Program-made: the position numbers and the translations under genes | The notes under the pieces: model-generated | What the model saw: the letters and a program-made list of their open reading frames with translations, nothing else | Database searches by the model: none | What the model was told of the DNA's origin: nothing | Shown: positions 5,417 to 11,824 of the stretch, in pieces | How positions within the stretch are numbered: position 1 is the stretch's first letter | Layout of the letters: the number at the start of each line of letters is the position of its first letter | From: CAZYXZ01 sp964651395 | GTDB lineage: Bacteria > Actinomycetota > Actinomycetes > BP-191 | Assembly: GCA_964651395.1 (NCBI GenBank) | Contig: CAZYXZ010000066.1 | Coordinates: forward strand, 1-19,453 | Direction: 5' to 3' | Length of the DNA stretch: 19,453 bases

Positions 5417-7669
5417 GTGGTCGCCGCGCACAGCGCAACGTCGCGCTGGACTGCTGTCCGCCGCCTGCTCCCGGCCGGTCGCCGGCTGCCCGACGACGTC
5501 TGGTGGCAGCGGCACCGCGGCATCCTGGTCCTGCTCTGGGCGCACGCCGTCGCGATCCCGGCCTACGGTCTCTACCAGGGCTACAGCCTCCAGCACATCG
5601 GCCTGGAGAGCCTGATCGTGCCGGTGACCGCGTTGAGCGCCAGCCTGCCCCGGCTGGACCGCCGGGCGCGCACGGCGACAGCCGCCCTCGGCCTCCTGTC
5701 CTGTTCCGCGATCCTCGTGCACCTCTCGCACGGGCTGATCGAGATGCACTTCCACTTCTTCGTGATGGTCGCGGTCGTCGCCCTCTACCAGGACTGGGTG
5801 CCGTTCCTCGCGGCGATCGCCTACGTCTTCCTGCACCACGGCGTCATGGGAGTCGTCGACGGCCCGTCGGTCTACAACCACCCGGACGCGCAAGCGAACC
5901 CGTGGCGCTGGGCCGCCGTGCATGCCTTCTTCATCACTGGCACGAGCATCGCCTGCCTGGTCACCTGGAGCCTCAACGAGCGGATCCTCGAGCACAACGA
6001 GGAGCTCTACGAGTCGGAGCGAGCCGCTCGCCTGGCCGCCGAGGAAGCCGGCGCGGGGCTGACCCTGCTGGCCGACGCGACGCGCGTGCTCACGTCGTCG
6101 ATGGAGGTGGACACGATCCTCCGCGACCTGGCCACGCTGGTCGCGCCGGGCATCGCGGACTACTGCCTTCTCGACATCAAGGACGACGCGGGCCGGATCA
6201 CGCGGTACGCCTCCGCCGGCCCCATCTTCAGCGAGCGCGCCATCGTGCTCGAGGACCAGGTGCCGGACATGGACGACGCCATGCATGCCGTGGTGCGCTG
6301 CCTGCGCAGCGGTGTCCCGCTCGTCTTGACCCCGGCTCCGCCACAGCTGCTCGGCCTGCCGCCCGACTTCCTCGCCGACACGACCGCCGAGGCCCCGCGA
6401 TCGACCGCACTGGTCGTGCCCATCCTCGACCGCGCCGAGGTGCTCGGCACGATGAGCCTGGTCACGATCTCCGACGCCCGGCGCCTCGGGGAAGCCGACC
6501 TGCCGGTCGTTGCCGAGCTGGCCCGCCGTACCGGCATCGCGATCGCGAATGCGCGGCTGTTCGCGCGTCAGCGCACCGTCGCCGAGACGCTGCAGCACAG
6601 CCTGCTACCCGACCGGCTGCCCGACGTGCCCGGCATCGAGTCGGCCGCGCGCTACATCGCCGGTGGCTCGGGTGTCGACATCGGTGGCGACTGGTACGAC
6701 CTGATCCAGCTGCCCGGCGGTCGGTTGCTGATGACGATGGGTGACGTGGTGGGCAAGGGCGAGCGGGCTGCTGCTCTCATGGGGCAGCTGCGCAACGCCC
6801 TCCGCGCGTTCTCCCTGGTCGAGTCCTCGCCGTGCGCCATCATCCGCAACCTCAACCGGCTGCTGCACGACCTCGAGCGCTCCGACATGGCGACGATGCT
6901 CTGCGGCATCCTCGAGCCGGAGACCGGCCTGCTGCGCATCTGCAACGCAGGCCACCCGCCGCCGGCCATCCTCGGCCCGGACGGCGCTGTGCGCTTCCTG
7001 GACGAGGTGAGCGGGCCGCCGATCGGGGCGGTGCCGCGCGCGGCGTACGACGACTACGTGACGACGCTCGACCCGGGTACGACCGTCGTCCTCTACACCG
7101 ACGGACTGGTCGAGGACCGGCGGATGTCGCTCGACGCCGGGCTGGCCCGGCTGCGTGGCGCGCTGACCGGCGCGCCGCAGGACCTCGAGGAGCTCACCGA
7201 CGCCGTGCTCGCGCAAGGCGTTGCCGGCCGCGAGGCGGCCGACGACGTCGCGATGCTGGCCGTGCGGCTCATTCCACTGGGGACGAACCTGGCCATGCAC
7301 CTGCCCACGTCGATCACGACGCTGGAGCCGCTACGAGCCACGTTGCGGCGCTGGCTGAGCAACGCCGGTGCGACCGAGGAGGAGACGTACGAGATCCTCG
7401 TCGCGATCTCCGAGGCGTGCGCCAACGCGATCGTGCACGCGCGCGGCCCGGCCAGCGGCACCTTCGACGTGAGCGCCTCGCTCGACGACGAGATCCGGGT
7501 CGAGGTGCGCGACCACGGCACGTGGCGGTCGCCGCGGCCGAGCTCCGGTGGGCGCGGGCTGCACATCATGGAGTCGTTCATGGACGACGTGCAGGTCACG
7601 ACCGACGCGACCGGGACCGTGGTGTCCATGCGGCGCCGCCTCGGCACACGGCTGGCGGGTGTGTCATGA
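5417..7669 (+). CDS. Membrane sensor-GAF-PP2C phosphatase-HATPase (RsbU/RsbW fusion)
   Basis: This 750-aa multidomain regulator begins with about six membrane helices (35-186) rich in histidine (H102, H105, H111, H113, H140, H141). A short coiled region (188-213) and a GAF domain (about 215-383) follow. A SpoIIE/RsbU-type PP2C phosphatase occupies about 390-618, with metal aspartates D425 (GGDWYD), D443 (MGDVVGKG), D562 (YTDGL) and D609/D610 (ADDVAML). The C-terminal RsbW-like HATPase_c_2 kinase (about 627-741) has an N-box E667/N670, D699 (RDHG) and a GGRGL G-box at 711-715. Both activities that act on a STAS antagonist are thus in one chain. GTG 5417 is chosen because AGGGGGAG lies five bases upstream. 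The STAS gene overlaps its stop (ATGA). A target sigma factor is not adjacent. Confidence 0.88.
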   Translation: MVAAHSATSRWTAVRRLLPAGRRLPDDVWWQRHRGILVLLWAHAVAIPAYGLYQGYSLQHIGLESLIVPVTALSASLPRLDRRARTATAALGLLSCSAILVHLSHGLIEMHFHFFVMVAVVALYQDWVPFLAAIAYVFLHHGVMGVVDGPSVYNHPDAQANPWRWAAVHAFFITGTSIACLVTWSLNERILEHNEELYESERAARLAAEEAGAGLTLLADATRVLTSSMEVDTILRDLATLVAPGIADYCLLDIKDDAGRITRYASAGPIFSERAIVLEDQVPDMDDAMHAVVRCLRSGVPLVLTPAPPQLLGLPPDFLADTTAEAPRSTALVVPILDRAEVLGTMSLVTISDARRLGEADLPVVAELARRTGIAIANARLFARQRTVAETLQHSLLPDRLPDVPGIESAARYIAGGSGVDIGGDWYDLIQLPGGRLLMTMGDVVGKGERAAALMGQLRNALRAFSLVESSPCAIIRNLNRLLHDLERSDMATMLCGILEPETGLLRICNAGHPPPAILGPDGAVRFLDEVSGPPIGAVPRAAYDDYVTTLDPGTTVVLYTDGLVEDRRMSLDAGLARLRGALTGAPQDLEELTDAVLAQGVAGREAADDVAMLAVRLIPLGTNLAMHLPTSITTLEPLRATLRRWLSNAGATEEETYEILVAISEACANAIVHARGPASGTFDVSASLDDEIRVEVRDHGTWRSPRPSSGGRGLHIMESFMDDVQVTTDATGTVVSMRRRLGTRLAGVS

Positions 7670-8022
7670 GCCCGCACCCGGTGCCGATCCGCCTCGAGGA
7701 CGGCGTGGCGATCGCGACCATGGCCGGCGAGATCGACATCGTCAACGCCCAGAACCTTGCCGACGAGATGCTCGGCGCCGTGCCGAACGACGCGCTGGGC
7801 CTGGTGCTCGACATCTCCGGTGTGCGCTACATCGACAGCGCCGGCGTACGGATGCTCTTCGGTCTCGCGCGCAGGCTGGATACGTGCCGGCAACGACTGG
7901 CGCTGCTGCTGCCCGAGGAGTCCCCGCTCGTGCGGTTGATCAAGATCACCCATCTCGGCGAGGTGGCCACCGTCTGTGCCGACATGGACGAGTGCATCGC
8001 CGGCATGCGCGAGCCGCACTGA
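7666..8022 (+). CDS. STAS-domain anti-sigma factor antagonist (RsbV-like)
   Basis: This 118-aa single-domain protein shows the STAS pattern: a beta hairpin with GEIDIVNA at 21-28, then LVLDISGVRYIDSAGVRML with Ser58 as the conserved phosphoacceptor in DSAG, then a helix and the LALLLPEES strand. In partner switching the unphosphorylated form binds an RsbW-type kinase and frees a sigma factor; phosphorylation of the serine reverses this and a PP2C enzyme resets it. Its ATG overlaps the stop of the kinase/phosphatase gene (ATGA), so the three activities are made together. A palindrome 16 bp downstream and the hairpin at 8248 may end the transcript. Confidence 0.9.
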   Translation: MSPHPVPIRLEDGVAIATMAGEIDIVNAQNLADEMLGAVPNDALGLVLDISGVRYIDSAGVRMLFGLARRLDTCRQRLALLLPEESPLVRLIKITHLGEVATVCADMDECIAGMREPH

Positions 8023-8038
8023 CCGCGAGGCCTCAGTT

Positions 8039-8056
8039 CAGCGACCCGGGTCGCTG
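8039..8056. terminator. 18-bp palindrome just after the STAS gene
   Basis: CAGCGACCCGGGTCGCTG is a perfect palindrome 16 bases past the STAS stop. As RNA it could fold into a 7-bp stem with a 4-nt loop. No T-run follows, so termination is possible but unproven; it could equally be a protein-binding site. Confidence 0.35.
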
Positions 8057-8060
8057 CGAG

Positions 8061-8234
8061 ACCGTCACTGCCGAATCAGCGGCACCTGCTGCCTCGCTCG
8101 CGCTCACGGATGCCGGATCGTTGGCCGTGGCGGGCAACGTGCTGCTGAGATGCACGAAGAGCAGCGGCGGCGGCAGCAACACCGTCGCCGCCGGTGGATC
8201 GATGACGGCCGTTCAGGTCTCGGCGCTGAGCTAG
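8061..8234 (+). pseudogene. Possible 3' remnant of a coding sequence
   Basis: Between the STAS gene and the hairpin, one plus-strand frame has coding-like composition. Nearly all third positions from about 8100 on are G or C, and the frame ends in TAG at 8232-8234. The peptide includes AVAGNVLLRCTKSSGGGSN and a final AVQVSALS, which looks like the end of a secreted beta-rich protein. There is no ATG or credible ribosome site at its start, and the frame merely runs open into the STAS gene upstream. I do not recognise the protein; it may be a decayed fragment or chance. Confidence 0.25.
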
Positions 8235-8247
8235 CCAGCGCAAGACT

Positions 8248-8292
8248 GTTGAGATGAGCGTTTCAGCCCCTGGCTGAAACGCTCATCTCAAC
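8248..8292. repeat. Perfect 21-bp-arm hairpin, bidirectional terminator or dispersed palindromic element
   Basis: The left arm (8248-8268) begins GTTGAGATGAGCGTTTCAGC. The right arm (8272-8292) is its exact reverse complement, with a 3-nt loop (CCT). It sits between the ends of two convergent operons, 18 bases from the flavodoxin stop and 226 bases from the STAS stop, where a bidirectional terminator would be expected. No strong T-run follows on either strand. A 17/20 match to the left arm occurs at 19378-19397, so the element appears to recur in this genome. It is moderate in GC, unlike its surroundings. Confidence 0.7.
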
Positions 8293-8310
8293 GGGTTCGG
8301 GGTTTGGGTT

Positions 8311-8760
8311 CTAAGTGAGTGTCGCGGCCAGGGTGCCGCCGAGGTTGCGGGCGGCGTCGAGGTCCTCGGGCGTCGGCGCGCCGATTACGGTCAGTACGTC
8401 GGCGACGCGCTTCCAGCGCAGGCCGGTGACGATCGACTCCACTCCGCGGATCGCGCCGGTCGTGTCGTTGTTGCCGTGCACCCAGAGCCCGTACGGGCGG
8501 CCGACCGTCGCGTCGAGGCACGGGTAGTAGACCTGGTCGAAGAAGTGCTTGAGGGCGCCGGACATGTAGCCGATGTTGGCCGGCGTACCGAGCAGGTAGC
8601 CGTCGGCCTCCAGCACGTCGACCGCCGTCGTCACCAGCGCGGGCTTCACGACGACCTCGACACCGTCGATCGCGGGGTCGCGCGCGCCGTCGAGCGCGGC
8701 TTCGAGGATCGCCTGCGTCGCGGGGGAGGTTGTGTGGTGGACGACCAGGAGCCGGGGCAC
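8311..8760 (-). CDS. Small flavodoxin-fold protein (NADPH-dependent FMN reductase/WrbA-like)
   Basis: This 149-aa protein has flavodoxin-fold marks: VVHHTTSPATQ at 6-16 in the FMN phosphate-loop position, and LLGTPANIGYMSGALKHFFDQ at 56-76, matching the GSPTY..G..S..LK.F.D element of WrbA and FMN reductases. It probably binds FMN and performs NAD(P)H-dependent reduction. GTG 8760 is chosen because AGAGGA lies seven to eight bases upstream and it leaves an 11-bp gap to the preceding gene; a longer start at 8790 would overlap that gene. It is the last gene of the minus-strand sigma operon, followed by the 8248 hairpin. Confidence 0.72.
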   Translation of the reverse strand: MPRLLVVHHTTSPATQAILEAALDGARDPAIDGVEVVVKPALVTTAVDVLEADGYLLGTPANIGYMSGALKHFFDQVYYPCLDATVGRPYGLWVHGNNDTTGAIRGVESIVTGLRWKRVADVLTVIGAPTPEDLDAARNLGGTLAATLT

Positions 8761-8771
8761 CCGGCCATCCT

Positions 8772-9647
8772 CTACCCGACCGAGGCCCACCAGCCGTACG
8801 CGTCGACGGACACCCCGACACCGGTCTCGTAGCGCACCTGGTATGCGACCGTGGCTGCCGGGCCGGTGACGAGATCTGCTGTCCCGAAGAGCGCGCTCTC
8901 CCGGCCGACACGCGGGTTGCCGCCGCCGACACCGAGGATCGGGACGTGCGCGCAGATCGCCGCCTGCTCGTCACCGCCGGGCTCCTGGCCGGTCACGCAT
9001 CCGCCGGCCCAGGGAAACCCGGCGCTCGCCTCGCTCTGCACGCGCACGGCCAGCCCCGCCAGCACCAGCTGGCCCAGCCCCGACTCCTCACGGCTGTCGA
9101 AGGTGTACGGGTCGTGCACACCGGTCTGCGGCAGCGCTCCCATCGAGGACAGGCGCACGACGGCGGGCCGGTCGGTGCGGACAGCGCTCGTGCCGCGCTT
9201 GAGACCGGCCAGGGACAGGCGGGCAGTGACGGTGGATCCCGGTTCACCCACGAGGACGACCGTGTAGCGCCCGCGTGGCAGCGCGACGTACTGGCCGGCG
9301 CCACCCGGCGCGACGTCCTGCCGGTAGCCGCGCGGGCAGCCCTCGGGGCAGGCCCAGGACTCAGCGACCTCGGACAGCGCGAAGAACGCCGGGCGCCGGC
9401 CCTCCGGAGCTGCCGCCGCGACGAAGCCGACGGCGGCCAGGTGCCCCCGGTCGGCCGTGACGCTGCCCGGCGAGGAGTTCCACCGGTCGACCAGCGCGGT
9501 GTACGGCAGGTGCACGGTGGCGCGCGAGCCGGCCGGGCCGGTGATCGTGACGTTCGAGGTCAACGACGGCGGTTCGGCCGCGCCTGCTCCCGGTGCGAAC
9601 ACCGCGAGCCCCAGTGCGAGCGACATGCCGATCGGACGTGCGCGCAC
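8772..9647 (-). CDS. Secreted protein of unknown function
   Basis: This 291-aa protein has a clear signal peptide: MRARPIGMSLALGLAVFAPG followed by AGAA, with cleavage likely after residue 24. The mature part is beta-rich and has four cysteines, C100 and C104 (CPEGC) plus C217 and C232, that could form two disulfides outside the cell. I recognise no family and see no catalytic motif. The GTG start at 9647 lies one base after the upstream stop, with GGAGG six bases before it, so expression is coupled to the membrane protein and the ECF sigma factor. It is likely an exported product of the sigma-controlled operon. Much longer upstream open frames are antisense artefacts of GC bias. Confidence 0.7.
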   Translation of the reverse strand: MRARPIGMSLALGLAVFAPGAGAAEPPSLTSNVTITGPAGSRATVHLPYTALVDRWNSSPGSVTADRGHLAAVGFVAAAAPEGRRPAFFALSEVAESWACPEGCPRGYRQDVAPGGAGQYVALPRGRYTVVLVGEPGSTVTARLSLAGLKRGTSAVRTDRPAVVRLSSMGALPQTGVHDPYTFDSREESGLGQLVLAGLAVRVQSEASAGFPWAGGCVTGQEPGGDEQAAICAHVPILGVGGGNPRVGRESALFGTADLVTGPAATVAYQVRYETGVGVSVDAYGWWASVG

Positions 9648-9648
9648 G

Positions 9649-10473
9649 TCAGGCCTCCTCGGTGTGGCGGAACTCGATCTGGAAGCGCGCGCCCTCGCCG
9701 AGCTCCGGGGCGAACGCCTCGGCTTCCATGACGTAGGTGCCGTCCGGAACCGGGACGCCGGTCTCATCCGTGCCCGTCCAGGCGACCGACCACGAAAGGC
9801 AGTCCGACGGCGCCATCGGCTCGGTGTGCGGGCTCTCGTCCCAGGTCGACCCCGTCGACCAGGTCCAGGCGACTGCACCCTGGTCGAGGACGCGGAAGTC
9901 GCTCTCGAGGCCGCGCGGGAACGACAGTGCGCGGGTGTCCGCAGCGTCGTGCGCCCGGCACACCTGGAGTGACAGCGTGTCGTAGCCGTCCTGCGACCAG
10001 ACCCATGCCATTGCGCAGAAGCCGTCGGGGAGGGTCCGCACCGGCCTCTCCTCCAGCGGGTCCTTGCAGGCCAACGGGTAGCCGCTGAGCTTCTGTCTGC
10101 GCATCGTCGGTTTCTCCGGCGACTCGGCGTCAGGGCCCACGGGGTAGCTGCGCGGCGACGAATCCGGCTCGCCCGCAGGCTCCTCGCTCGGCTGGCTCTC
10201 GGTGGTCGGCGTACCGGACGGACCGGTCGGACCGGGGAGGACGAGGCTGGGCAGCGGAAGGGGAAGCTCGCTCGGGGTCGGCACGGGCGGGTTGACCAGG
10301 TCGGCGCGGTCGGCCATCGCGCCCCCGGCCAGGCCGGGCAGGACGAGTACGCCGACGACGGCGGCCAGCGCGAGACCGCCGGTCGTCGCCGTACGCGCGG
10401 CACGGCGGCGCTTGGCGCGGGCCAGGATCTCGGCCGCCTCGCCGGCGCGCGGCCGCAGGTCGGGGAACGTCAT
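9649..10473 (-). CDS. Single-pass membrane protein downstream of ECF sigma (possible anti-sigma factor)
   Basis: This 274-aa protein has a short basic cytoplasmic N-tail (1-29, with KRRRAAR at 21-27) and one membrane helix (about 31-53). A Pro/Ser/Glu-rich linker (60-125) leads to an outer domain with cysteines C136, C153, C172 and C225. The C-terminal segment WTGTDETGVPVPDGTYVMEA (232-251) resembles BsuPI/FlgD-type Ig-like strands. The ATG overlaps the sigma stop as ATGA. Position and topology fit an anti-sigma factor, but no zinc-binding HxxxCxxC motif or ASD helix bundle is visible in the 30-residue tail. It could instead be a surface protein under the sigma factor's control. Confidence 0.68.
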   Translation of the reverse strand: MTFPDLRPRAGEAAEILARAKRRRAARTATTGGLALAAVVGVLVLPGLAGGAMADRADLVNPPVPTPSELPLPLPSLVLPGPTGPSGTPTTESQPSEEPAGEPDSSPRSYPVGPDAESPEKPTMRRQKLSGYPLACKDPLEERPVRTLPDGFCAMAWVWSQDGYDTLSLQVCRAHDAADTRALSFPRGLESDFRVLDQGAVAWTWSTGSTWDESPHTEPMAPSDCLSWSVAWTGTDETGVPVPDGTYVMEAEAFAPELGEGARFQIEFRHTEEA

Positions 10474-10973
10474 GACTGGTCTCCTAGTCCGCGGGCGAGC
10501 AGGCCGCGCGCCTCGTGCAGGCGGCGCTTGACCGTGCCCTCGGGTTGGTGCAGCCGGAGCGCGATCTCCGCGATGGTCAGGTCGGCGAAGTAATGCAGGA
10601 CGACGACCTCGCGCCACTTCCGCGGCAGCCGGGCGACGACGTCGCGGACGTCGAAGTCGGGCCCGTCAGCGGTGTCGTCGGGCTCGTACGTGACGGCGTA
10701 CGCCGCGGTCTCGGTCTTGTGCCGGCGGAAGTGCCGGCGCACGACGTTGGTGGCGACCAGGTAGAGGTACGGCCGTGGCTCGGTCACTTTCGTCCACCGG
10801 GCGAACAGGCGGACGAAGGCCTCCTGGGTCACGTCGCGGGCCAGCTGCTCGTCGCGGACCAGGCGGTAGGCGTAGCGGGCCAGTGCCTCGTACTCGCGCT
10901 CGCAGAAGGCCAGTTGCTCCGCGGCGGCGTCGACCGATCCGGCCGCCGCCACCACTGCCTCCAGCTGGGTCAC
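10470..10973 (-). CDS. ECF RNA polymerase sigma factor (SigE-family type)
   Basis: This 167-aa sigma-70 family protein contains only regions 2 and 4. Region 2 includes YAYRLVRDEQLARDVTQEAF, the core-binding and -10 recognition helix, followed by VRLFARW and YLYLVATNVVRRHFR. Region 4 includes LPRKWREVVVLHYFADLTIAEIA and the recognition helix QPEGTVKRRLHEARGLL. It would direct RNA polymerase to stress or envelope promoters. Two GTGs lie in tandem (10976 and 10973); 10973 is preferred because AGGAGG is only one base from the first. It is coupled to the membrane protein by ATGA and heads a four-gene operon. No clean ECF promoter with normal spacing was found upstream. Confidence 0.88.
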   Translation of the reverse strand: MTQLEAVVAAAGSVDAAAEQLAFCEREYEALARYAYRLVRDEQLARDVTQEAFVRLFARWTKVTEPRPYLYLVATNVVRRHFRRHKTETAAYAVTYEPDDTADGPDFDVRDVVARLPRKWREVVVLHYFADLTIAEIALRLHQPEGTVKRRLHEARGLLARGLGDQS

Positions 10974-11038
10974 CACCCCTCCTCACCCTGGCTCCAGTCA
11001 CGAGTCGGGTAGGAGGTTCAAGATTTCTCGGCGGGGAC

Positions 11039-11824
11039 CTACCAGAGCTGGTCGGTGTAGGTATCGGTGCCCTTCACGGTCTCGATGAACGGGCCGGCCC
11101 ACACGAGGCTGCCCTGCCCCGACTCGGCCAGGTCCTTCCCGAGCGAGGCGAAGGTGGCGTCCCACACTTCGCGCGGGTCCTGCTCCAGGAAGAACAGGTG
11201 CAGGTAGCGCTGGTCGTCGTTCTCGGTGCGCGGCACATCCCCCGGCGCGTCCCCCAGCAGCGGCAGTGGCGTGAACGTGAGCACCTGCGAGCCGGGCAGC
11301 TTGGCGAGGAAGCCGGGCAGGAACTCGTCGCGCAACCAGGCGCCGTACGCGTCGCGGTCGCCCGTGGCGTCGGTCATCACCGACACGATCCCGGCGTAGC
11401 GGTGGTCGAGGGCGAGCTCGGGCGGTACGCCGTCCGCGTCCTGCGAGACGGGGAACGCGTACTTGTAGAGCAGCGTGTGGATGTGGTCGCGCTCGGCGAA
11501 CATGCGGCCGTTGGCGTGCAGCCAGCGGACCTGCTTGACCGCCCACTTGTTCCACTCGTCGTGCGCGCCGTCGAGGATCCAGTAGATGGCGACGTAGGAG
11601 CCGGTCTCCGGCGCGGGCGTGATCGGCGACTCGCTCGGGTAGCGCAGTGCCTTGAGGTCGCGCGTGGCGACGTAGCGGTTCCCCGCGAAGTTGTTCGCGC
11701 CGATCATGCAGCCGGCGTAGAAGTGGTCACGCTCGTACCAGCGGTTGTACTCCACCTCGTGGCCCTTGTGCGGCTCCACCATCGTGAACAGGATCGAGCC
11801 GAGCTTGACCGGGTACTCCCTCAT
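11039..11824 (-). CDS. Two-repeat EthD-like (dimeric alpha/beta barrel) protein of unknown function
   Basis: This 261-aa protein appears to be a tandem of two ferredoxin-like alpha/beta halves. The first (about 7-120) has VEYNRWYERDHFYAGCMIGA, similar to the N/WY..EH.P pattern of EthD-like and DUF-type stress proteins. The second (about 143-255) has YGAWLRDEFLPGFLAKLPG followed by a returning strand LHLFFLEQD. H34 and Y30 in the first half are candidate ligands or catalytic residues. It is coupled by ATGA to the FadD3-like ligase upstream, so a role in steroid-ring degradation or in detoxifying an intermediate is likely. I cannot name the reaction. Confidence 0.6.
   Translation of the reverse strand: MREYPVKLGSILFTMVEPHKGHEVEYNRWYERDHFYAGCMIGANNFAGNRYVATRDLKALRYPSESPITPAPETGSYVAIYWILDGAHDEWNKWAVKQVRWLHANGRMFAERDHIHTLLYKYAFPVSQDADGVPPELALDHRYAGIVSVMTDATGDRDAYGAWLRDEFLPGFLAKLPGSQVLTFTPLPLLGDAPGDVPRTENDDQRYLHLFFLEQDPREVWDATFASLGKDLAESGQGSLVWAGPFIETVKGTDTYTDQLW

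Noticed and set aside
4218..5438. Long minus-strand frame opposite the kinase-like gene
   Set aside because: It is a codon-bias shadow: His/Asp/Arg/Val repeats, no motifs, and full overlap with a well-supported gene.
9648..10403. Upstream extension of the secreted protein's frame
   Set aside because: It overlaps the membrane-protein gene in another frame and would bury a clear signal peptide and a good GGAGG site at 9647.
10974..11038. ECF-type promoter upstream of the sigma gene (TTGAACCT ... CTCGTGAC)
   Set aside because: GAACC and CGT are only about 12 bases apart, shorter than the roughly 16-base spacing of ECF promoters; too weak to list.
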